A model generated the notes under the pieces. That model worked only from the letters and a program-made list of their open reading frames with translations. It had not been told where the DNA came from and did not search any database. The position numbers and the translations under genes were made by a program. Below, piece by piece: positions 1 to 6,458 of a stretch of DNA of 6,889 bases; position 1 is the first letter of the stretch, and each line of letters opens with the position of its first letter. The stretch comes from UBA724 sp964008075 (GTDB lineage: Bacteria > Bacteroidota > Bacteroidia > Flavobacteriales > Flavobacteriaceae), in contig CAXGAP010000046.1 of the NCBI GenBank assembly GCA_964008075.1, positions 1 to 6,889 on the forward strand, given 5' to 3'.

Positions 1-314
1 GATTCTTCTGCTTCTGGGGTTTCTTCTGTAGCATCTGTCGCTGACTCTCCATTGAGCAAGCCACTGATATCTTCTCCCTCATCGCCAATGATAGCGAGCA
101 AACTATCAACAGCAGCACTTTCGCCTTCTGCAATTCCGATATGCAATAAAAAACCTTCATTGAAAGACTCAAACTCCATTGTGGCTTTGTCTGTTTCAAT
201 TTCAGCGAGAATATCTCCTTCCTCAACTTTATCACCTACTTTCTTGAGCCATGAAGATACTGTTCCTTCTTCCATGGTATCACTCAATCGCGGCATGTTT
301 ACTTTAATCGCCAT
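1..314 (-). CDS. pdhC: Pyruvate dehydrogenase E2 (dihydrolipoamide acetyltransferase), N-terminal lipoyl domain, partial
   Basis: E2 core subunit of the cytoplasmic pyruvate dehydrogenase complex. Its lipoyl arm accepts the acetyl group from E1 and passes it to CoA. Only the first 104 codons are present, because the gene runs off the left edge. I translated it by hand: residues 1-76 form a complete biotinyl/lipoyl domain, opening with NMPRLSDTMEEGTVSSWLKK and carrying the lipoylation motif ETDKATMEFES, with the modified lysine at K43 (codon at 186-188). After it comes an acidic, Ala/Thr/Glu/Pro-rich stretch typical of the flexible linker between E2 domains. The peripheral-subunit-binding and catalytic domains lie outside the window. 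The ATG is placed at the family's usual N-terminus, one base after the pdhA stop, so the two are almost certainly co-transcribed and probably translationally coupled. No Shine-Dalgarno is visible. A 2-oxoglutarate dehydrogenase E2 is less likely because the motif and the neighbouring E1 alpha fit the pyruvate enzyme. The symbol aceF is also used. Confidence 0.93.
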   Translation of the reverse strand, partial: MAIKVNMPRLSDTMEEGTVSSWLKKVGDKVEEGDILAEIETDKATMEFESFNEGFLLHIGIAEGESAAVDSLLAIIGDEGEDISGLLNGESATDATEETPEAEE

Positions 315-315
315 A

Positions 316-1314
316 TTATAATTTGTGTGCTATAAATGGATAATCTTTTTGCTCATAAACAGCATCATACATCAAAGATGTTTCTGGGTATGGTGAGGAT
401 TCTGCAAAGTCTGCGCATTCTTGTACCCGTTTTTTTACATCTGCATCTATGTTAGCCAACTCATCTTCAGTGGCAAATTTATTTTTCAAAATATGTTCAC
501 GCACTTGCGTAATTGGGTCTATTTTTCGATACTCATTGACCTCATCTTTAGTTCGATAATGCTGCGCATCAGACATCGAATGACCTCGATATCGATATGT
601 TTTTGCTTCTAGGAAAGTAGGGCCATCTCCTTTTCGTGCTCTGTTGATTGCTTCCGAAATACCCTCTGCAACATTCACAGGATCCATCCCATCTATTGGA
701 CCACAGGGCATTTCATATCCCAAGCCCAACTTCCAGATATCAGTGTGATTGGCAGTCCGTTCAACAGAAGTACCCATGGCATAGCCATTGTTCTCAACGA
801 TGAATACCACTGGTAATTTCCATAGCATTGCTAGATTTAGCGTTTCGTGAAGTGAACCTTGTCGGACTGCGCCATCGCCCATATAACATAAAGTTACAGC
901 ATCACTTCCATGATATTTATCACCAAAAGCCATTCCGGCACCAAGTGGGATCTGACCACCAACAATTCCATGACCCCCATGAAAACGATGTTCTTTGGAA
1001 AAAATATGCATTGAGCCTCCTAGACCCTGCGAAGTACCTGTTGCTTTTCCATACAATTCTGCCATCACCTTTTTAGGATCAACGCCCATACCAATTGGTT
1101 GAACATGATTTCGATAAGCAGTTATCATACGATCTTTGGACAGATCCATCGCGTGTAGTGATCCAGCAAGAACGGCCTCTTGTCCATTGTACAAATGTAA
1201 AAACCCTCGTACTTTTTGCTGAATGTAAACAGCTGCTAGCTTGTCTTCAAACTTGCGCCAAAAAAGCATATTCTCGTACCACGCTACATAGGTTTCTTTG
1301 GTAACTTCTTTCAT
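316..1314 (-). CDS. pdhA: Pyruvate dehydrogenase E1 component, alpha subunit
   Basis: Thiamine-diphosphate-dependent subunit of the alpha2beta2 pyruvate dehydrogenase E1. It decarboxylates pyruvate and, with E1 beta, acetylates the lipoyl arm of E2. The 332-residue protein is full length for the family. The ThDP-binding motif runs from GDG (residues 146-148) to the NN pair (175-176), i.e. GDGAVRQGSLHETLNLAMLW followed by KLPVVFIVENN. The C-terminal loop YRYRGHSMSDAQHYRTKDEV (240-259) corresponds to the loop of mitochondrial E1 alpha that holds the active-site histidine (H245 here) and the first regulatory serine (S246); I see no kinase nearby, so phosphorylation should not be assumed. The N-terminus (ATG at 1312-1314) matches the usual family start, about 10 residues before the WYENMLFWRKFE segment. 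No E1 beta gene lies between this and E2, so the beta subunit must be encoded elsewhere. Likely expressed from its own promoter in the gap after porV. Confidence 0.97.
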   Translation of the reverse strand: MKEVTKETYVAWYENMLFWRKFEDKLAAVYIQQKVRGFLHLYNGQEAVLAGSLHAMDLSKDRMITAYRNHVQPIGMGVDPKKVMAELYGKATGTSQGLGGSMHIFSKEHRFHGGHGIVGGQIPLGAGMAFGDKYHGSDAVTLCYMGDGAVRQGSLHETLNLAMLWKLPVVFIVENNGYAMGTSVERTANHTDIWKLGLGYEMPCGPIDGMDPVNVAEGISEAINRARKGDGPTFLEAKTYRYRGHSMSDAQHYRTKDEVNEYRKIDPITQVREHILKNKFATEDELANIDADVKKRVQECADFAESSPYPETSLMYDAVYEQKDYPFIAHKL

Positions 1315-1321
1315 AGAATCA

Positions 1322-1379
1322 ATATCTTTAGTGATATCTTACTGCAAAGATAATGCATTCGCAGTTTGTGTAAAAACTG
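1322..1379. repeat. Cluster of three short inverted repeats in the pdhA promoter/leader
   Basis: Three perfect inverted repeats, each with a 6-base spacer, lie in 58 bases: ATATC/GATAT at 1322-1326 and 1333-1337; TATCTT/AAGATA at 1335-1340 and 1347-1352; CAGTTT/AAACTG at 1362-1367 and 1374-1379. The second overlaps the -7 element and probable start site, the third overlaps the -33 position, and the first lies in the predicted mRNA leader, ending seven bases upstream of the pdhA ATG. They could be operator half-sites or small leader hairpins. The arms are short and the DNA is AT-rich, so chance is a real alternative. Confidence 0.35.
1345..1376 (-). promoter_or_regulatory. Probable pdhA promoter (Bacteroidota -7/-33 type)
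   Basis: On the minus strand, bases 1352-1345 read TATCTTTG, an exact match to the TAnnTTTG -7 element of Bacteroidota housekeeping promoters. About 19 bases upstream a T-rich stretch (complement of 1372-1376) sits where the -33 TTG would be, but without the G, so that half is weak. Transcription would start near 1338-1340, giving a leader of roughly 25 bases before the pdhA ATG. Seen: the exact -7 match and its position in the only sizeable gap between the minus-strand genes. Inferred: that it is used and makes pdhA-E2 a unit separable from porU-porV. Confidence 0.6.
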
Positions 1380-1418
1380 GAAAAGTGATTATTCAAACTA
1401 TGTTAGCAATGGCTAGTT

Positions 1419-2564
1419 CTATTGGCTATCACCAAAATTGAATGTAAGCGAGAATCGCAACGTATTTTCGAGTGGGTTGATGACTTTTGTTGCTGAAATT
1501 AAATATGAAAGATCAATATCAACGACGTTGTATTTAAAGCCTGCTCCCAATGTGATAAACTTTCTTGCGCCTTTGAGTTCATGCTCGTTAAAATATCCTG
1601 CACGAAGAGCGAAAGCGTTGTTATAATTAAATTCGGCACCCAAAGCCCAGGTAAACTCTTGCAACTCTTCACTGAGTCCATCTGGCGCATCTCCAAACGA
1701 CTTAAAGATTCCGCTGATAAAACTCACGTCAGGTTGTACATATCCAGTGATGATTTCTTCTCCATCGTCGTTTGTTGAAACAATGGGTTCGCTAGGAGTC
1801 GGCACAAGCAATTTATTGATTTCTAGACCCAAAGTGAGGGTGTTATAGCTATCGAGAATAATATCAAGACCTCCTCCTAGTTTGAGGTTTGTTGGCAAGT
1901 AATCTGCATAGCCGTCTGTTTCGTAAGTCAACTTAGGTCCGAGGTTGCTGATGTAAAATCCACCTCGCCACTTGCCGTCAAAGGTGCCTAAGCTAAGCTC
2001 ATCAGATTGGTAATACCCCGAAATTCCGAAGGCTACTGTGCTGGCCGCTGAGGCATCATCAGTTGCAGAGCCAAGTTTTAAATCAGAGTTGATAAACGCA
2101 CCTGTAACCCCCATAGAAAATGATTCATTGAGTTTTAACGCATAAGAAAAATCCAACACAAATTCGTTTGGACGCTCGATAAGAGGATTGATAAAATCGG
2201 CAGGTGTTTGCCCAATTTCTATTTCGCCTAAACTAAAATATTTTAGGCTTGTGGCCCAAGCTGCACGTTCCGAAACAACCCTGTAATAGGAAACATTTGC
2301 CAAGAAAATATCATTGACCAATTGACTTAGGTAGGGAGTGTAGCTCACACCAATTCCTGATTCGCTCGGTGCAAAACTGTACTTTGAAGGATTCCAGTTT
2401 TGAGAGAAAGCATCAGGTGTTGTTGCTACCCCTTGTTCACCCATACCTGCTGATCTTGCATCAGAAGTAATAAGTAAAAAAGGGACCCCCGTTGTAATGA
2501 CTCGATTTTGACTGTATAAAAGTGATGTAAATAAAATCAATACTAGACCAAAAAAATTTTTCAT
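1419..2564 (-). CDS. porV: Type IX secretion system outer-membrane protein PorV (LptO)
   Basis: Outer-membrane beta-barrel of the T9SS. In characterised systems PorV binds the C-terminal sorting domain of cargo leaving the SprA (Sov) translocon and shuttles it to the PorU sortase. The 381-residue protein starts with a signal peptide (residues 1-18, hydrophobic core FFGLVLILFTSLLY, probable cleavage before Q19). It then carries the PorV/PorQ family opening, with the TSDARSAGMGEQGVATTPDA segment at 33-52 and the QNWNPSKYSF segment at 55-64. The rest alternates short amphipathic strands rich in Gly and aromatic residues, as expected for a FadL-like barrel, and ends in a terminal strand (LRFSLTFNFG, 369-378). 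An acidic loop around 258-272 (PSEPIVSTNDDGEEI) is probably exposed. The start lies eight bases after the porU stop, so the two are very likely one operon. The family also includes PorQ, but direct linkage to porU and gldJ favours PorV. Confidence 0.93.
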   Translation of the reverse strand: MKNFFGLVLILFTSLLYSQNRVITTGVPFLLITSDARSAGMGEQGVATTPDAFSQNWNPSKYSFAPSESGIGVSYTPYLSQLVNDIFLANVSYYRVVSERAAWATSLKYFSLGEIEIGQTPADFINPLIERPNEFVLDFSYALKLNESFSMGVTGAFINSDLKLGSATDDASAASTVAFGISGYYQSDELSLGTFDGKWRGGFYISNLGPKLTYETDGYADYLPTNLKLGGGLDIILDSYNTLTLGLEINKLLVPTPSEPIVSTNDDGEEIITGYVQPDVSFISGIFKSFGDAPDGLSEELQEFTWALGAEFNYNNAFALRAGYFNEHELKGARKFITLGAGFKYNVVDIDLSYLISATKVINPLENTLRFSLTFNFGDSQ

Positions 2565-2572
2565 GCCAAATT

Positions 2573-5500
2573 TTATTTCCTAATTATTCTATGTGTTTCG
2601 GTGTGCTTAGTATCTGATAACGTAGATTTTAGCGTTATCGTGCACAAATATACTCCCTTATTTACTTCTGCACCATCATTTGATTGACCGTTCCAGAAAA
2701 TTTCACTATTAATGTTTGATCCTGAGTATACCGTTTTTTCTTCTTCCCATACTAATTTGCCATTGATATCATAGATAACAATCTGTGCGTTTAAGAGCTC
2801 GCGCGGCTTGTTGTGAGTGACCCAAAATGTTGTTTGTGTTTCAAATGGGTTGGGTACATTATAAATCTCATTAATCAAAATTCCATTGTTTTCTGACACA
2901 ACAAATGCAATTGTTTTGGTTGATGGGTTATTGTAAGTATCCCAAGCTGTAACTGAAAGTTCATGAGAGCCAGGAGTGAGATCGTTAAACAAATATGTAA
3001 GAGATCCCGATTGAAAATCACCCAAGTTGGTGCGATAGAAGTTGTTTAAAACAATAGGGTTCTGCGTCACTCCGTCCAGCACGGCCAAGATTTCATGTCC
3101 CAATCCACCAGAAGTATTGATTCCATTTTCGTCTGAAAATTTTGCTATTAAAACAGGATTTGACCCAGTGATATCTCCAGTTACAAAGTTTTCGTCATTC
3201 AAAAAAAGCTCAATATCTGGTCCTTTTATGTCATTCTCTTGATTAGGATTAATCCCACCAATGGAGATTTCAGTTGACAAGCCTGTTTTTTTACTGGTAC
3301 TATTGCTTGAAATTGCGTAGAGGCTAATCCTTGCTTGACCTACTGGGAGTGAGATATCTTTGGGGATGATCAGCTCAATATTCCAAAATCCATTTTCAAC
3401 TTCTGTATTACCTTTAAACACAACATTGCCAAGTGCGTCATAGGTAAAGGTTCCATTTCCATCGTTGCCAAGGGTTGTTTTTTCAATCTCTTTGTCAAAG
3501 ATTGTTAATACAACCTCCCCATTAAATTGATCTAAAAGTTCCCCACTTTCGTCAGATACTTGTCCAGCTAGATTGACACGATCAAGCGCGCGAAGTTGCT
3601 TATCTGATTCCTCTAATGAGTCAATCTTACTACCATTGATATGCGTCAATTCAACTCTTTCTTTAGGGATAGCGAGCTTGAGGGCTGGGTCACCAATAAA
3701 GAAAATGATACGTCGCTGTGATGTTCCTGAAAATTCATTTTTTGACAAGCGCAATGCCTCTGAAATGGTTGGGTAGTCGCCCTTACCATAGGCAAACAAA
3801 TACTTGGCTATGGTTTGATTATATGAGATTCCATTTGTCACATAAATTTGTCTTGTCGTTGAAATCAGTCCAATGACTCCTCCGGCAGGATTCGCAACGC
3901 TTGACTCTCCAGCAGTGTACACTTCTGGATTGTCAAATCGACTAAACTCACAAGTTGAAGTAATGAAAAGGGGATATTTTCCAGGGTTATACAGTCGCTG
4001 GGCAAGTTCTTTGTCAAAGAATTTTTCTGACCCCAGGCCACTTTCACCACCATGACCAAAATAATTTATCGCAAGTGAGCCCTGAATAAACTGATTTTCA
4101 AGAGCTAAATTTACACCCGGATACCTTTCGCCAGAAGCGGAAACAGTCTGCTCGTAAGCATCTGAGTGTATTTTCTGTAAATTTATAAAAGGCTTATTGT
4201 ACACAACCTGTTGACCAAGGGCATCAAGTCTTTCTTGAATAATTGCTTCCCATTCTTCATCAGTGTCGTCAGAAAGAATTGTTAATGTATTTTGCCAATC
4301 TCCTTGTGCCAAACTATAATCGATGGACTTGTTTACCATTGCCAAAGCACCCTCTTTTGTATCAAACAGGATTCGACCAACAGCCAAATCCATTCGATCT
4401 GAAAAACTAAGATCTCCTTCATCATCATCCATCACCGTGTAAAAATCGTCTGACATATAGCTATTTGCCAAATGAAAGCTGTGCAGTGCATGATAGGTTG
4501 GAACAATCATATTGTTATTGGGTACTCGATCTTTATAATCATAACTTGTGTCGCCAAACAAACACAAATACTTTGGTTTATTGTCCTCTGAATTGTTAAG
4601 ATATGCATATCGAACAGCATTGCGTATGGCTACGATATCGATGTTTCCAGCACTAAAATCATCATAGATTTCCGATAGAGTCAAGACAACGGATTTTAGT
4701 CCAGAGTGTAAGCGATGGTGGGTTGCAAGCTTATTGGCCTCCTCAGTATAATCGTCATGCGTAACAATGATATATTCTGCCTCATTTGCCAATCGCTTTC
4801 GCAGTTGGGGTGAAGTAAATACATCACCATAATCACTTCGTTTGGGAGTATACACATCGTTTGAATTGTGTAAATGAAAACGTTCAGTGGTGTCACTCTG
4901 GCTGAAATAAACATTTCCATTGTTGGGTTGGTAAACACTGATAATGCCATTGGTATGTAACTCCCAAACTGCATCAGTATCTGAAGCTTTATAAGTGGCT
5001 GAAGGTTCTGTATGAACCCTAAACTGTCCATCACCTCCGTCAAGAGTTCGCTGATAGCTCAGACGTATGTAATCGAGATAACCAATTGAAGAGCTTAGTC
5101 CTGCACCATTGTACTGCAAGTTTACATTTACATCATTTGAGGATGGAGTGAGCAATAAGTTAGCTGTATTTTCTGTCGCTTTGGTTAGCAATTGAGTCGG
5201 AGAAAAGTTTAAGGATGTACTTTCGCTTTCTACACGAACGATAAGTTGATTGTAACTTGATGACGATCCTGCAGCAGCAACTTTGACATCAATTGGAGTT
5301 GACCCATCACGATTGACCAATTGAAATGGGTAGTCTTTGGTAGTGTTGTGAAGAAAGCGATCACCAAACCATTTTCGCCCCATTTGAGCAACATTGACCA
5401 AATCTTCTTCAAAATATAAATCTACCGATGCTGTAGTTTTCGCATCTTCGACGACTGGTTGAGAGGAATTTACACTTACACGCAACCCATCTGCTCCCCC

Positions 5501-6310
5501 ATGTGTTATAATATAATGTGACTTATCATGATACAAATTAATAGCAGTTTGGCTATCGCTGTTCCACTCGTTAGACCCATAGGCATAGAACAAAATATAA
5601 TCCTCCTCACCAATAACACCATCTTCCATACCCACAAGTTGTAAGGGATTTTCAGAAAATCCATAATTAAAATCGTTTGTTTCGGAATTTATCAATGGGA
5701 TCATCTGGCCTCCTTTGCCGTGGATTTTAAGTGTTTTTGGATCCACATTTGCTATTGGCATCCCTAGGTCTCTTAAAAATTTACCAGTGATTTTGTAAAT
5801 CCCTGTTTTATCAATTTCAAATCTAAAGCCTGATGTTGGGTGACTAGCTGTGACAGTGCTGAATTGTTGAAAACGCTGGAGTCGTGACAAAACTGTTGTA
5901 TTCGTAACAATCGTGAAGCCTGTGACTATATGAAGCTTATTGTTTTTTACAACAAAGGGTTCCATTTCAAAAACAACTTGATTGTTTGACCTTCCTTTTG
6001 TTTTATAAATTAACACATCAGGAGATTCGTTGAATTGACTTAGATCTAAATCAAGCTCTTTATTAAACGCTTGGGTCTGAATATCTTGGACAAAATAGGC
6101 TGCATTTAAATGGGTATTTATTGGTTTTGAAATGGTGATAGAAAAGCGCTTGCTTTGGTCATCGTAAAAAATAAAGTTATCTGTAGCACTGGGAACTTCT
6201 ATGAACTGTTCTCCTAACTGCAATTTTTGGGTACCATCCCATGACAAACGAACTTCTAACTGCTGAGAACAAAGGAAAAGTGGCAGAAAGATGAGGGTTA
6301 TTAAACGCAT
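2573..6310 (-). CDS. porU: Type IX secretion system sortase PorU (C25 gingipain-like cysteine peptidase)
   Basis: Cell-surface cysteine peptidase that removes the C-terminal sorting domain from T9SS cargo and, in Porphyromonas gingivalis, helps attach cargo to A-LPS. The 1245-residue protein has a signal peptide (cleavage probably near residues 15-16, LFLCS/QQ; C14 is preceded by Leu, so it is not a good lipobox). A long PorU-specific N-terminal region follows, including EIDKTGIYKITGKFLRDLGM (165-184). The C25 peptidase domain spans about 510-880, with the predicted catalytic histidine H753 in NYFGHGGESG (codon 4052-4054) and catalytic cysteine C787 in TSTCEFSRFDNP (codon 3950-3952). Ig-like beta domains come next, then a C-terminal sorting-type domain (about 1148-1245) with the NVPNPFETQTTF, IYDINGKLVWEE and NKGVYLCTITL motifs. 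Length is in the range of flavobacterial PorU. It is divergent from gldJ and is followed eight bases later by porV. Both catalytic residues are present, so the enzyme should be active. Confidence 0.96.
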   Translation of the reverse strand: MRLITLIFLPLFLCSQQLEVRLSWDGTQKLQLGEQFIEVPSATDNFIFYDDQSKRFSITISKPINTHLNAAYFVQDIQTQAFNKELDLDLSQFNESPDVLIYKTKGRSNNQVVFEMEPFVVKNNKLHIVTGFTIVTNTTVLSRLQRFQQFSTVTASHPTSGFRFEIDKTGIYKITGKFLRDLGMPIANVDPKTLKIHGKGGQMIPLINSETNDFNYGFSENPLQLVGMEDGVIGEEDYILFYAYGSNEWNSDSQTAINLYHDKSHYIITHGGADGLRVSVNSSQPVVEDAKTTASVDLYFEEDLVNVAQMGRKWFGDRFLHNTTKDYPFQLVNRDGSTPIDVKVAAAGSSSSYNQLIVRVESESTSLNFSPTQLLTKATENTANLLLTPSSNDVNVNLQYNGAGLSSSIGYLDYIRLSYQRTLDGGDGQFRVHTEPSATYKASDTDAVWELHTNGIISVYQPNNGNVYFSQSDTTERFHLHNSNDVYTPKRSDYGDVFTSPQLRKRLANEAEYIIVTHDDYTEEANKLATHHRLHSGLKSVVLTLSEIYDDFSAGNIDIVAIRNAVRYAYLNNSEDNKPKYLCLFGDTSYDYKDRVPNNNMIVPTYHALHSFHLANSYMSDDFYTVMDDDEGDLSFSDRMDLAVGRILFDTKEGALAMVNKSIDYSLAQGDWQNTLTILSDDTDEEWEAIIQERLDALGQQVVYNKPFINLQKIHSDAYEQTVSASGERYPGVNLALENQFIQGSLAINYFGHGGESGLGSEKFFDKELAQRLYNPGKYPLFITSTCEFSRFDNPEVYTAGESSVANPAGGVIGLISTTRQIYVTNGISYNQTIAKYLFAYGKGDYPTISEALRLSKNEFSGTSQRRIIFFIGDPALKLAIPKERVELTHINGSKIDSLEESDKQLRALDRVNLAGQVSDESGELLDQFNGEVVLTIFDKEIEKTTLGNDGNGTFTYDALGNVVFKGNTEVENGFWNIELIIPKDISLPVGQARISLYAISSNSTSKKTGLSTEISIGGINPNQENDIKGPDIELFLNDENFVTGDITGSNPVLIAKFSDENGINTSGGLGHEILAVLDGVTQNPIVLNNFYRTNLGDFQSGSLTYLFNDLTPGSHELSVTAWDTYNNPSTKTIAFVVSENNGILINEIYNVPNPFETQTTFWVTHNKPRELLNAQIVIYDINGKLVWEEEKTVYSGSNINSEIFWNGQSNDGAEVNKGVYLCTITLKSTLSDTKHTETHRIIRK

Positions 6311-6458
6311 ACTAGGACTATAACGAAAAAGTTTAAAAATTAGTGTTTGGAATGTACATAGAATTTAAAGGATTCGCAATCGTTATTAGTATAAATTGTG
6401 GCTGAGGGATGTCAAATTTACACATATTTACTATCTTGCAGTCCAAAATAGAATCTGT
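6311..6458. promoter_or_regulatory. Divergent intergenic region between porU and gldJ
   Basis: These 148 AT-rich bases must hold the start signals for both porU (leftward) and gldJ (rightward). I found no clear TTG plus TAnnTTTG pair in either direction. Weak candidates are TAATTTTT read leftward (complement of about 6334-6341, one mismatch) and TATCTTGC rightward at 6432-6439 (poor match); neither has a TTG at about 19 bases. An 8-base palindrome, ATGTACAT, lies at 6352-6359 and a short inverted repeat GATT-CGC-AATC at 6371-6381. Neither start codon is preceded by a Shine-Dalgarno sequence, which is normal for this phylum. Confidence 0.5.

Noticed and set aside
52..321. A plus-strand ORF of 89 codons antisense to the E2 lipoyl domain.
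   Set aside because: Its low-complexity Ser/Pro/Ile-rich translation is the complement of a conserved lipoyl domain. It is a shadow, not a gene.
828..1076. A plus-strand ORF antisense to pdhA, with others inside porU and porV.
   Set aside because: All lie wholly within strongly conserved genes on the other strand and show no independent coding features.
1404..1415. Small inverted repeat TAGC-AATG-GCTA just downstream of porV, considered as a terminator.
   Set aside because: The stem is only four pairs and no T-tract follows on the minus strand. I do not call a terminator.
2545..2564. Run of A and T (five A then seven T in the sense direction) at the start of porV, considered as a phase-variation tract.
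   Set aside because: The run is short, mixed and non-repetitive, explained by Lys-Asn-Phe-Phe codons in a signal peptide. Nothing indicates slippage, and the frame is intact.
6269..6310. Cysteine 14 of PorU considered as a lipoprotein attachment site.
   Set aside because: The residues before it (L-F-L) lack the small residue required at -1 of a lipobox. A signal peptidase I site next to it (CS/QQ) fits better.
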